64,000 bases of DNA from Todiramphus chloris collaris (Eukaryota > Chordata > Aves > Coraciiformes > Alcedinidae), in NCBI GenBank assembly GCA_025345505.1, contig JANVCC010000018.1, positions 53,525,656-53,589,655 on the forward strand, written 5' to 3'. The position numbers were made by a program, and so were the translations under genes. The stretch's first letter is position 1. Each line of letters starts with the position of its first letter. Positions 51,026 through 62,682 of the stretch are shown here, one piece after another. Under the pieces are notes generated by a model. It had not been told where the DNA came from, did no database searches, and saw nothing but the letters and a program-made list of their open reading frames with translations.

Positions 51026-51356
51026 GGATTTGGACTTTCAAAGGCCTTTGACATAGTGTCTCATAAAATTGTTTAAAAGCTACTCATCTGAAGTGCCATA
51101 ATGGATTGCAAATCAAAGACAAATGAAGATTAAAAGATTAATTTGAGGATGGTTGGACATTAGGAAAAACTTCCTCATTGAAAGGGTTGTTAAGCAGTGG
51201 AACAGGCTGTGCCCAGAGAAGCGGTGGAGTGACCTCCCCTGGAGGTATTTGAAAGACATGTAGATGAGGTACTGAGGTATATGGCTTAGTGGTAGGACTG
51301 TTAGGGTTGGACTCAATGATCTTAAAGGTCTTCTTGAACTGAAACGATTCTATGAT
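51026..51356 (+). mobile_element. CR1 LINE with internal deletion: RT block joined to 3' end
   Basis: The left 70 bases encode a decayed LDFQRPLT-VSHKIV block, the counterpart of [15 protein letters not shown] around the first catalytic aspartate. After roughly 50 unclear bases the element continues with the extreme 3' part: GWTLGKTSSLKGLLSSGTGC-like sequence from about 51150, the CAGTGGAACAGGCTG block, and the tail GATTCTATGATTTTC ending near 51356. About 900 bases of ORF2 between these parts are absent. Confidence 0.85.
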
Positions 51357-54300
51357 TTTCAGTATGACAAAATGTTACCAATTGTTCATTCTGGGTGTCT
51401 CTGGGGACAAATCAGAAGTGGACAAAAATAAAATAGAAAACATGGGTTTGTGAAAAGAGTAGTAGTAGTACAGGGAATGCAAGTGGTAGTAATGCATTAT
51501 CTTTCATTGATGGTTGTACCGTTTTGGCTGTCGTAGCCTCATTTTTATTAAGAAATAGGAATGTGAGAAGTTAAGGAGACGCTAAGAGATAGGTGATAAG
51601 CTTTATGAGAGAAGACTGTGTTTTCTTCTTATGGTTTAAACATCTAAAACAAATAAGAGATACCCTTCTCCCCTTAGTTTAGAAAGGAAACAAGCAATGT
51701 GGTAGAAACATAGCCAGTAATTGATGCTACAGGGAAGATAAACTTGTAGCTCAAAATGAAAATCCAGGTGGGATTCACTACTGTAAGTTATCACTGAAGA
51801 AAATTAAAAAAGTTCTTGTCTTCCAAGATATGACTGTTAATAACAGTATTGTGAAGCTTTTCTCTTTTATTTTGTGCACAAGGTGGGAGATCTTTCCAAA
51901 TCTGATGTTTCTGAAATATATGCCAAGAGAGGATGAGCTTTGTGACCTTGTTTTCAGAAAAGTAATTTTATTTGTAGGTTTTGTCCTTCTCATCACAACA
52001 AATTCTGGGGTATTTGCCCATGCAGGATGTTTTGTTTCTCTGAAGCATCTGGTATTGGCCACAGCTGGAGGTGAGATCAATGTTTCACAGACTCAGCTGT
52101 GATGCTTTTTGAGCTCAAAGGGATGGTGGATCAGGGAGCTTGTGGTGCCTTATGAGTCAATAGTCATCAAGAAGTCAGTTGTTTTTGGCTTGGCAGCATC
52201 TCAGCTCCTTCAGGATACAGAATTAACTGTAGTGATGTGCACTCTGCATGTGTGCAGAGTAGCCAGCAACTTCAAAATGTACGCCAAGCACTGGTGGACA
52301 TGGACAGCAGGGATGACACAGTTTTACAGGAGAATCAAAGTATGTGGAGTTGGGTAGAGAACTGAAGAAGAGGATTTGTGGTGAGGAGGGAAGGTCAGAG
52401 AGAAAGGAGTGGAGAGAGTAAATCCCAGAAGGATAACTTTTTGAGAGAAAGAGAAAAAACCTCAGAACTGAGGGAAGAAGCAGTCCTAAGGCAAGCAACA
52501 CAGGAAGGCAGGAGGACAGACAAGCAGATCATCAGGCATGTTCATGGTAAGCAATTAACTTTCAGTTAATCCTGTGTTTCCACACTCTACATCCTAGGAC
52601 TCACCGATTGAGTGTTTTGAATGCAAGCTTGTGTAAGGTGAGGAGGTGAAACATGACCTAAGCTTCTGTTCAGGCATACTTAAAAAAATATTTAAAGCAC
52701 TGGCAGTTGGGCCTTTGTTCATTTCATCAATAACTTGTAGCTCATGGTTAGTTCAGTAACTACCAAAGTTCAAGGTGTAAATGAGAGAGGGACTGTTCCT
52801 GACGTTAGTTCATGAGCAGTTGCACTGTATTTTGTCTGTTACTCAAGAAGCCCCAACTTCTAGCTTTTCTGAATAGGGTCCTAAATGTCATAAACCTGGT
52901 TTTGAAATGACATAGAAATGTCTTATCTGCCTAACTATGGTGAGGCTTTCAGATACTTGTTCATCTTGTAGGAATCAGTAAATCAAGTGAATAGCTGAAC
53001 TGGTCTGTGTTGTCTCTGAGCAGTTTGTCTTGTGCTATTATTCATCTTGCAGACGTGGCAACTTACGGTGCTCAAAACTTGCATATTGATGCACTGTATG
53101 CATCTTTTCAGGTAGCAGAGAAGGAAACAGTGGCAGCGTTTAATATATACAGATATCATGGAGACATTAGGCTGTAATACTCATTCTGTTTCTCATACTG
53201 ACAACTCAGTCATAACTGTGATGAAGTGTTTCCTGTTTAACCTGGTGCCTACAAGCACTTTATGTAGTTGTATTTCTGATGTTGTTTGGTAGATACACCT
53301 GCATAGGAAGATTTGTAGTTGAGTGAGAGGGACAGACTTTCTGAATGGCTCATGTGATGACAGGTGAATAATTACTTGAGGTCTATCCATTTTTTCAGAA
53401 TGATGCTGAATCTTTCTATAAAAGACTGTAGAACAAGAACTTGCTAGGCAAATTAAAAGCTCACCCTTGCAAAAAATAAAGGAGACTATCCAATTTGACA
53501 GAGACTGTGGAGATCTTTTCCCATTTGCATTAAACTTTTTATAATACCCAGTTTCCTCAGCAAGAGCTTCATCTCTTTGTTTTGACTTTTGTTGTAGGAA
53601 AAAAAAAAATAGAGGGAAAGAAGTTTCTCTTCTATAAAACCCATAAAAATGCAGGCAGATGCATTGACTCATGTAGTAGGAATGGAGTGATAGCACAAGC
53701 TGGTGTCCCCATGTGTGGAGAAACATGGAAGGATATAAACTAATTAGATGCATCAAGTTTCTTGTGGTGCCTACAGCTCACAAGCAGTTCACTCCCACAT
53801 CAGTGCTAGGTCAATTTTAAATTTAGTATAGATTATATGTGCTGTATAATCATAGTTCAGATAGTAGAGTAAGCCCTTCTGTTTATCAAGACAACTTCTA
53901 AGTCATGTAACCGCTCTTCAAAATTGTTCTTTTCACATCAATGCTGTCCTTTCAAATGATCAACCTCATTTCAGAGTATTATGTTCCATGGCTTAATGAA
54001 CTGCATTCATCTGATACAAAAGTTTTCTTCTTAAACTCAATGCTTCATGTCTATACCTATGTTTTAATGTATTCAAATGTGTCCTTTTCATTGTTTTCCT
54101 CACAGTCATGAAGAATAACTTTGCATTGTTTTACATTATGATAAAGGGTATGAAAAGTTTAGAGCCCTCTATATTTCTGTAGCATTAGTAAAAAGAAGGT
54201 CTTAAGAACATTTAATCAACAGACTGATAAAGTGCAGTCTGCTGCTGGTTGTGTGTCCCTATTTGCTCTGGGTGTTGGGTCACCAGTGATTTGCTTGTAA

Positions 54301-54793
54301 GAAGTTTCATGTGTTTTCACCTGAGTTTTCATTTACAAATTTGTACCTCAGGCATGTTTTCTGTTGGCTATCATTCCCTGCGTTGTTTCACCCAGTGCAT
54401 AAATGATGTGTAATACAGGTCACCAATAACAATGTTAAGTGAAAAATAGGCAATAGTGCATAGTTTTCTAAATGACAAGTAGGTTGAAATCCCTATTTGG
54501 CTTTGCCAAAGAACTTGACAATAGATCTGCATCAATCACAACCAATTCACAAGTGTTTTGTAAACAGAAACTGGTTTGCATCAGGTATCTTTTTCATGAT
54601 GAGTAAGTCAATCAGCTCTTATTGTGAGGCCGGTTGCATTGATTATCATAGTGTGTACAAAGTTCTCACTAGTTTGAATGCCTGTTTGCCTGACAAATCT
54701 GTGTGAAAGAATACTCTCTACAGAGCAGTAGTTACGTTCTTACTTTGCAAGAACAACTTAAACAGGTAGAGGGAGAAGCTTAAGCAGTTGTAA

Positions 54794-54832
54794 GGGGGGG
54801 GGGAAAAAGGAGGGGGAAAAAAAAAAAAAAAA
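54794..54832. repeat. G-run and A-run low-complexity tract
   Basis: Ten G, five A, GGAGGGGG and then sixteen A follow each other, then CCCC. The G-runs could form a quadruplex on the + strand. Long homopolymers of this kind are also prone to length errors in assemblies. Confidence 0.85.
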
Positions 54833-55689
54833 CCCCAAAATAAATATCTGCAAGTAATTTCCAACAGTACTTTCTGAAGGTTACAGATAGCTCCAAGAGA
54901 AGTAGCTTGCATAGATTGAAGCAGTACTGTATTATCCGATGAACAGGCAAGATAGACCATTTCTATCTTTATTTGGATCAATCTTAAGAATATATTGCCA
55001 GTCTAAACATCATATGCATTTCCTGGTTTTGAATTACCTTTTTTTTCTAGGCATTTGTTTCTTCTTTAGGTAACTTGGGTTAGAAATATTATATATTGCA
55101 TGAGGGCAAATCCAAGTATCTAGAGGTTAGAACTGCTCAAAGAGTGATCTGTTACTATGCCATCATGTAGGAATATTTTGTAAAAGTAGGTAACTTGCAC
55201 ATTTTATTACTAATTGTTTGCTGTCACAACACTTTGGTGAAATGCTATTCTTTGAACTTATGAATTACTATAGGAAGGAGTGAGATCATTTTAGAGGACA
55301 TTATATACTGTAATAAGAAAGAACTGGAATATTTTTGTAGGTCATTACATGAATTATCCTTGCAAAGGCAATGTGACTCCTTTTGAAAAGAAAGTGTTTC
55401 TTCAAAGGTTAAAACTATATTGACAGCTTCTATGATTCAATAAGATTTTTTTTCAAGATAAGGCCTACATAATTTAAGATACTGCATGATTTCCTCCAGA
55501 TAAATGAATGTCAGAAAATGGAAAAGGTTCATTTTCTAATCCTGAGTGGCAATTTTCTTATTACACTGTCATATGGATAAAGTACTTGCCATTCTGAATT
55601 GTGCTGGCTCTTAGGGAGTAAAATTTGGGCCAAGATTAATGAAATCAACTCAAACGATGTTTGTTTTCTTGAACATTCTATTGACATTA

Positions 55690-55911
55690 CTAAATGGCAT
55701 GTCGTATGTCTTTCCTAAGATCATTAGCTTGCTGATATAGTTTGATTTCTCGTTTGAAGGGTCCAAACTTCAGAGCTGCCCTCCTGCTGGCTGTACCTTG
55801 CAGCACCTTCTGAAGGACCAGAGGCTTATCATCAGGGCCTACTCTCTCAGTAGCACTCCTTTCAGATGATGAATGGGCCTGGACACATAAGAACATTTTG
55901 GAGCAGTCCGA
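55690..55911 (-). other. Unrecognised open frame with coding-like composition
   Basis: A minus-strand frame from an ATG at 55896 to a TAG at 55690 gives 68 residues, and the frame stays open about eight codons further upstream. The product is hydrophilic and balanced in charge (VGPDDKPLVLQKVLQG, then KFGPFKREIKLYQQANDLRK), unlike the low-complexity chance frames around it. It has no signal peptide or membrane segment. The upstream edge, AATACAG before TTTTCGG, could be a splice acceptor, but it lacks a clear pyrimidine tract. It may be a terminal exon, a retroposed fragment or chance. I do not recognise it. Confidence 0.25.
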
Positions 55912-56541
55912 AAACTGTATTCATAACATCAGGAGCTGTAGTTAATCTGGTTGTTTAGGCTGGGCATACAATCAGGATAAGTGGAAGATGTGTGAAAGGT
56001 GGGTCTATCTTGGCAGCTGGATGCAGAATGAAGACATGACCCCATTGTGCTGCCCAAATGTGCAGAAGAATAGAAGCTTTATTCAGAAAGGATCAGTGCC
56101 TACCAGGTGACTTAAACAGTAAATCCAAGGGAAATTTATTGTTTAATTAAATTAATTAATTGAATTACCCTAATGTCTTTTGGCTCTACAGGGACCTGAG
56201 ACAGACCAGAGTCTGCCTAGCTTCAGCAGCAAGTAATTGTTGGGATTATATCAGCCTAGACTGTTTGCTTGGATTTCATTGTATTTCTTCATTCTGCCAT
56301 TGAAAATAACAGAGACATTGTTAATGTGAACCATGTGCATCTCTATACCCTCCGCCTAGTCTGAGTGCACGAGGACTAAACTTGAGAACATAATATTCAT
56401 CTGAGGTGGAGGCCTGAGTTGTTGGCATGTAGGTAAGAAGGCAGTATGACTGCAGTGTCAATGTGACTCTTGCTGATGCTGTTAAAAATCTCAGGGTGGT
56501 CATTAGTACAAAAACATTAGACACACAATCAATAGATCAAT

Positions 56542-56581
56542 AGTCTAACACACTTCTTTACACATAGAAGTGTGTTAGACT
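56542..56581. repeat. Perfect 16-bp hairpin (inverted repeat)
   Basis: AGTCTAACACACTTCT at 56542-56557 is followed by an 8-base loop (TTACACAT) and its exact reverse complement at 56566-56581. Pairing stops sharply at both ends of the arms. The flanks show no other inverted repeat, so it is not an obvious transposon end. A snap-back copying event during replication is a plausible origin. Confidence 0.9.
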
Positions 56582-57641
56582 TTTGATAATAAAGAAGCCA
56601 ACATGCAAGTTGTCTGTGTGCACCTATGTACATGCAAATGTTTGTGGTAGAGGTTACACGTACATGTTTTTTTGTTTTGTTTTTCTTCCCCCAGGAATAT
56701 CTAGTATCTGTGTGCACATATGAGGCAAAAATATTCTTCTTCAGAGGCTTGCATGATGCATGTAGGAAAAGGCCATGAGGCATTGAAACAGAAAAGCCAG
56801 TACTTGCTCATCTTGTCAAGAAAGCTTTTGAGGTCAAAACAGGGATAGACATAGAAGTAAACTCTATCCTGAAAACAGAAAGCATGCAAGACAGTATAAT
56901 TTGAAATAAAAACTGTTAAAAATGAAATTTTCCATTTGACTGTTGTCATTTAACACATTTATAGCATGTATTTTTGAAGGTATCTCATACTTATTTTAAG
57001 ACAGTTCCCCTACAGAGCTATGGAATGATGTGATATGAAACTTTCAGTGTGCTGCAATGAAGCAGTCCATGATCCAGTAAAGCAGGACATCTTCAGATGG
57101 AAAACTAGATGTCCTGTTGTAACAGTATGGCTGAAAGAAACTGAGGTATGACATTAGAAATTACTGGATTAACTTTTTTATTTTCCATTAAACCCCAATA
57201 TGGTGCCGGAGTTGGTGCTTGTAAGTTTTGACAGCTTTTCTTTACCTCACATTTCTTGTGAGAGGAAACCATGCATCTCTTTGTTTGCACTGGCCTAAAG
57301 GCTTCAGTGACAGTCTAATAAAGGCTAAAGGTAGGTTTATTATTAGAAAAGCTCTTCCTTTTTTTTTTAAGAAAAGATTTTTGCATAAATACTTTTTTTT
57401 CCCTACTTTTCTCTGCGAGTTTACAAGAGTCTTTCTACTGTGATTTTATTTTTTAGCACTTTTTTGTATCCTCTGAACTTTTTGATATCTACTGCAATTT
57501 CTTCAGAGTTTGGCTAGCCTTTTGGCAGCAGATGTGAGTCCGGCAGCTGCTTTATTAACAAAGCTGAAGACATAATTCTGCAAACAAAGCATATAACTTC
57601 TGTTACTTAACTACTCTGAGAAAAGTGTTGGGTTTTTTTCA

Positions 57642-57669
57642 GTAACCCGGAAGGAAGGAAGGAAGGAAG
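57642..57669. repeat. GGAA tetranucleotide microsatellite
   Basis: About six GGAA/GAAG units, nearly perfect. Too short to say more. Confidence 0.8.
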
Positions 57670-58323
57670 CTCGCTCTTGTTTTCTTTATGTATTTTCTGC
57701 TAAGTTGCATTCGGAGTTGAAGCCCAAGTGTTTTCATTAAAATCTGATACTTTAGAAGGAGGAGAAAGCTCCTTCTCTTCCATCTTTGTACCATGTTACT
57801 AAGTCTCTGACAGTCAGAAGAGATGTGTAGTCCTACATACATGTAGGACACATGACTTACAGTTCTATATGGGGAGTAAGAGCATTCATGTCAGGTATAA
57901 AGGGCTGTTTTATGACAAGTAAGTTGGAAGCTCAAGATGGCGAGGTCATGTGGCATTTACTTACCGAAGGCAGCAGAACAGCAGGCAAACCAGACTTTGA
58001 TCTGGTTTGAAATGGCAGGGCTGTGTGTACACAAGGCCCCCTCAGTGGAGTGCTGACCCTCTGTAACATGATTGCAGGGCCTGGCTTCTTACATTTGAAT
58101 TTAGTAAATATAGGGTTGCAGCCTCAGGTATTGTGCTGGCTTCCCAGTGTGTGCAAAGGAACCGTGTGATTTGTCTCACTGCTGCTGTGATTGGCATTAT
58201 CTCCCACTTTACAATGCTTTTTATAAAGGTCTTTTGTTGTACCAGTAACTGGAACATATAGGGGCAACCTGGCTGTAGTGCAAATATAACAAACAAAACT
58301 AGACTTGGCCAATAAGTCCAAAG

Positions 58324-58790
58324 TGTCCTGGTTTGAATAAGAACACAACTAATTTTGTTCAATGATTTTACTTTTCATCTCAGTTCTTCTAACTGCACTG
58401 TCTGAAATTAGCAATGTGTTTTCCCAGAGAGAATCTGCTTCTAACAGTGATAAATCCCCATGTTTAGTTAGTACCAAGGATTGGTGTGTGGACCAAGGCC
58501 ATTGCTGTGCTCCTGAACACAGCTTCTGTCTGCTGCTGGGACTCTCCTGGTGCCTGCATCAGTGGTGACAGTGACATAATTGCCATCAGGGGGTGTTGGG
58601 TTCAATACTGGTTTTGTATATAGTTGTATATATTTCATTTTTATTTTCATTCAAGGTATTCTACTTTCCTTTTCTAATTGCTAAGTCTCTCTCCCTTATT
58701 CCTTTTTTCTTCTCCTTTAGGGAAGGAGGGGGCTTAACAGAGAGTGTCTGTTATAGGTGTAAGGGCCTGCCCTGACCTTAAACCGTGACA
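58324..58790 (+). mobile_element. ERVL-like solo LTR (fossil) with 5-bp flanking repeat
   Basis: A 467-bp unit begins TGTCCTGGTTTGAATAAG and ends TTAAACCGTGACA, the start and end typical of avian ERVL-type LTRs read on the + strand. Flanks are CAAAG on the left and CCAAG on the right, a 5-bp target duplication with one difference, fitting the ERVL group. A TATA-rich stretch (TTGTATATAGTTGTATATAT) lies at 58613-58632. No second LTR or internal gene is present, so it is a solo LTR left by recombination. Sequence wear and the altered flank suggest an old insertion. It has no coding capacity. Confidence 0.75.
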
Positions 58791-58869
58791 CCAAGGTTCA
58801 GTTAATCACTAACTACAGCTCACATGAGTCTTGGAACTATCAGACCTAATCAGATGTTTTCTGTGTTTT

Positions 58870-58990
58870 AGGAAGATAAGAACAGTTATACTAGATTAGA
58901 GAATAGATCCACCTAGCATGGTATCTTGACTCCTGCACAGGCCAGAAGATCAGTAGGGAAGTGTATAGGAACAGAGAAAAATAATTTTCC
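58870..58990 (-). mobile_element. Ancient CR1-type 3' end fragment (degraded)
   Basis: Contains 'gataagaacagttatactag', 'gatccacctagcatggtatc' and 'cacaggccagaagatcag', in the order of the 'aagaacataagaacggccatactgg' ... 'ggtccatctagcccagtatc' ... 'acagtggcca' tail of old reptile CR1 (shown broken up, recalled from memory). It is the same family as 3630-3745. It begins about 80 bases after the LTR at 58324-58790. Identity is low and the edges are approximate. Confidence 0.45.
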
Positions 58991-61900
58991 TTATTACTTT
59001 CCTCAGTTTCTTGTGCTCTGTGGTTTAGGACTTTTTTCAGACAAGGATTATATCTTTGTGTATAAGAAGCCTAGAAAGAAAACCTCACAATTTGTTAAGT
59101 TTTGTCTGAAACCCAAACCTGTTTAACCTAAACAAGGTAGGCAAATAATTTTGCTAGATTGTTCTGATTTTTATTATTGAGACCCGAAATACCTTCTAGA
59201 AAACTATTTCCTATGTGCACTGACAATCAGGCAGAGCATTCCTGTGTTGATTTAACTGGGTGGCCCAGCTGCCCCTGCATCAGTCTTCATCATTACCCAT
59301 TGCTGTTGCTTCATGACTAGAGGCAGTAGTCACCTTTTGGAAAGGGAAAATGATACAGAGAGAAATGTGTAGTTTGAAAAGCATGAAAGAAAGGAAGCAA
59401 TGGTCGGAGAGGGAAAACTTCCTCCTCTCACTAAATGCATAGGACTGGTCTGCGTTCCAGTCTAGCTTCTCTTCTAACCAAAAAGGTTGAAGTAGTTTGG
59501 TGGAGCAAATGCATACAAAGGCAAGCTGCTGGCCAAAAAAAGCAAAACCAAAAAAAACCCAACCAACCAAAAGAAGAAAAAACACCTCCGTCCCCCCCCC
59601 GTCCCCCCCCCCCCCCCCCCCCCCAAAAATCCAAATAAAAAAAGTGAAGGAAATGTGGAAAAAAAGAAAAAAGGGAACTCTACAGAGTAGCTTCTTTCTT
59701 CTTTGCCATGTGACTTTGTCTTTGCAAGAAATGTTTATGTTCTTCCTTTCCCCTTCTTTTGCTGGAGAAACGGGAAAGGATGAGGACAGACTCGGGCATA
59801 GCTGCTGTTTTTCCTGATGACAGCCTGGTGCTGCTTCTGGTGATAGTAACTTATCCAGCTCTTACACCGCTACCTTCATGACCTTCACCCTTTCCTCCTG
59901 CTTTCCCTTTCTCCCCAGGGAGGTGGTACTTTCCCCCTCAAGCAGCAATCCTCTGTCCTCTCCACAGGCTTAGTCATCTCACCTGAATTTGTGCCCCAGC
60001 CCTGAGCCAAGATTCAAAGATGGCTTGAAGGGTGGGAAGAGTTAGTGCTTCCCAAAGCGCTGGACAAACTGGCAGGAGGAGAGCTTCTGGCTCCATCTTA
60101 ATCTATTTGCTGGTGCCATTCTCTTTTCTGTACTGTCACATCCCTTCCTATGCATCACTTTTGTCACTGCAGATTTTCATCATGGACTAAAACTTCTTTT
60201 ATTTGATGCAATCTGTGACTATTAAGGAGTTATAGAAGAAAAAATGAAATGCACTGAACTTTTTTTAAGTGTTCAGGTGTTAACATGGTGAATGGCACTG
60301 CAAAGCTTCAGCTGAGGTGCTATTCAATTAAAAAAACCCCACCAATCTGTATTAGTCAACAATGGAGCATTTCTCACTTTCCTTGTCCACCTGTAAGCCC
60401 CAGGCATGTCTTCATATTAAGCTGAGGTGTTTGTCTATCAAGTTTCCTCTCACTGTTCCTCTCTTTCCTTTCTTCATTCCTCTTACTTCCCATCCCCGCC
60501 CCCGAAAATAAATTCAGTGTGTGCCTTGCGTGGGAGCTCTTGCTCTCTCTAGGTAGTTGTCAGCCAGAGTGACCAGGGAAATGGAGAATGCACTGGACAT
60601 CAAAAGAAGTGTCTGGATGCTTTAAAATGCAAATTCCTAAGAAGCCCACCAAGGTTAATGCATTTTCCTCTGGCAATTGCAAATTCATTTTGCTCTCCTC
60701 TTCCCTATCCTTCCAACTTGTGTAATTTTAATCAAGTTTCTGTAAAATACTGTTACAAATTGTTACGTGTTGTGAGACTAATTATTGGTTATGTTTAGAA
60801 TGTGAGGAAGGAGAAAGAAGGCTGATTTTTGCTATTGCAATGGGAAACAATATCCACTTTGTCTTAATCCTCAACACATAAGGTCACTAAGCAGAGAGTT
60901 ATCACAAGTAGGTACAGTATCACCTTTGAAATGGCTAAGTGACTGGAAGCTAAAGCACAGACATCTCATAACCAGACTGGCCTCAAAGATGTTGTGTTCT
61001 AGGGGAGGGGACAAGCCTTGTTTTTTACTGGTCTGGGCATAAATTTTGTTATTACTTACAATGTGTACTTTTTTGAATGCCAGAATGTCTTGCTGAGCAC
61101 ATTTATTCAAATTGTGTTGCTAGCTCAGTCAGCCTCTAAATATCCTCGAATGTCCTAGCAATCGTACTTGTACACTGCTTCTGCTTGCTGGTGTGCTAAT
61201 ATAAGGCTCTAGATGTCATTTTGATATTTTAATGTTAGTCACTAGACAGCTCACAAATATTTAGAGAAAATCCTTAATGTCAAACTTTCCTCCCACATAA
61301 CAAAGATAATTTAATATTTCTCATTATATATTTGTTGTTCATTGCTTTAGCGCTCTATAAATCTTTATCCTAATTTTAAAATCATCTTTATATGCATTTG
61401 TAACAAATTTCTATTGATCTCACTTTTGAGTAATTTCTTTCACAATGGCAAGGGTAATAATCATATTTATTTTGGCACATACTTTCAGTATTTACCCTCC
61501 CTGCTGTGTAAACACACAGAGAGCTGGTATTAGGAAGATTCTGTTTTTCCTGTGTATGTGCCTGAAAAATATCAGGTTGTAACCAGTTGAAACACCATTA
61601 AGAATGTTCACGGAAGTAATTGACAGGAACAGAAATTCTCCCTGCTGGGTGTAGTCATGTAGGTCCGGTACAAAACACATATCCCCCCAAATGACAGAAG
61701 CCCTCAGCAGTTTGACTCCTAAGTTTTCTCGCCCCAGTGCAGAAAAAGGTTGTGAAAAGCTGTGACCCATGGTTTGGCAGTACACACAGACCCTTCAGAC
61801 TCTCTAATGAGCGGATCACCTGACCAAAGGTTCCTCTTCAGAGCACCAGGATTTGGTGTGGGGCTGCCCAGTGACCCTGAGCATCAGCCATTTCAGTCTT

Positions 61901-62542
61901 CTTGAATCTTAATTAAGAAGGTTCAGGCCACGAGTGAGAGGTTGAGGAGAAAAACTTGCTAATGCAACAAAACTCAAGAGCTTTCAAGCTGCTGCTTTTG
62001 TGCAGTTTTGTGGGGAAATATATGTGTTGATGGCAAGACAGTCCAGGTTTTTAAGCACCAGACAAGGAAACAAAAGAGTCCTGGCTTTAAATACACTCTC
62101 TGGCATTTTCTCTGTAAATACAGGGAGCCTATTTAGTCTTTTCTATGTTACTGACCCTACATGCAGTACAGGGATAGCATCTGGTTGGTATCATTACAGG
62201 GTGTGTTGGCTAGCATGAGTGGAGATGAGAAAAAACCAAGGAAAAGTAGCTTAGTTTTATTAAGCTGTCCTGCTTCCTTCTCTATCCACCTGAGATTTGT
62301 TTCACATGCACCTATGTAAATGCTTTTTCATGCATACAGTTTATACAACAGAAATTTGCAGTCTATTAAAGAACAGAGAGAAACACCTTAGCGTAAATTT
62401 TCCATGCTGTTGTAGCAGCTTATTTGTTTGCACAGATATACATCAGGAAAAAAACTTTGCTTTCTGTGTAGTGTTTTATAGTGTTCTAAGAAACAACCAG
62501 AGCTAAACACCTATCATTTTATAATAACCTTTGTTGCCTATT
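58991..62542. other. Non-coding stretch with a long poly-C run
   Basis: Unique-looking sequence with an A-rich then C-rich low-complexity block at 59537-59634. The section 59820-60080 is pyrimidine- and GC-richer than its surroundings but has no open frame of note. No exon, RNA gene or mobile element was recognised. Confidence 0.45.
59537..59634. repeat. A-rich tract followed by long poly-C runs
   Basis: An A/C-rich segment (59537-59590) leads into nine C, GT, then 22 C (59603-59624) and an A-rich end. The minus strand therefore carries two long G-runs able to form a quadruplex. Frames across it give meaningless poly-Pro or poly-Gly strings. Confidence 0.9.
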
Positions 62543-62650
62543 CACAGAATCATAGAATGTTAGGGATTGGATGGGACCTCAAAAGATCATCTAGTCCAAT
62601 CCCCCTGCTGGAGCAGGATCACTTAGATCAGGTCACACAGAACCTGATAT
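62543..62650 (-). mobile_element. CR1 3' end stub, minus strand
   Basis: Begins CACAGAATCATAGAATGTTA, then GGATTGGATGGGACCTCAAA, GATCATCTAGTCCAATCCCC, GAGCAGGATCACTTAGATCA and GGTCACACAGAACCTGAT. It is cut off at an AT-repeat starting near 62647. About 105 bases remain. Confidence 0.94.
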
Positions 62651-62682
62651 ATATATATGAATATATTATGAATATATATTTT
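62647..62682. repeat. AT-rich microsatellite at the CR1 truncation point
   Basis: An ATAT run followed by GAATATATTATGAATATATATT lies exactly where the CR1 stub ends, so it marks or obscures the insertion junction. Confidence 0.8.

Larger units (their letters stand above)
51357..58323. other. Long non-coding stretch with minor features
   Basis: AT-rich unique-looking sequence. It includes a purine-rich patch at 52365-52460, a small hairpin ACTCTGCA-TGTG-TGCAGAGT at 52241-52260, a minus-strand frame of 187 codons at 53193-53756 without any recognisable domain, the G/A run at 54794-54832, a minus-strand frame at 55690-55911, a TTAA-rich patch near 56145, the hairpin at 56542-56581 and a GGAA run near 57650. 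Confidence 0.4.

Noticed and set aside
52241-52260. 8-bp perfect hairpin with TGTG loop, considered as a structured RNA
   Set aside because: Arms of eight bases are expected by chance several times in a window of this size.
53193-53756. 187-codon open frame on the minus strand, the longest outside CR1
   Set aside because: Composition follows the local AT-rich DNA (Phe, Ser, His and Ile runs including a Phe string from an A-run). No domain or signal was recognised. Treated as chance.
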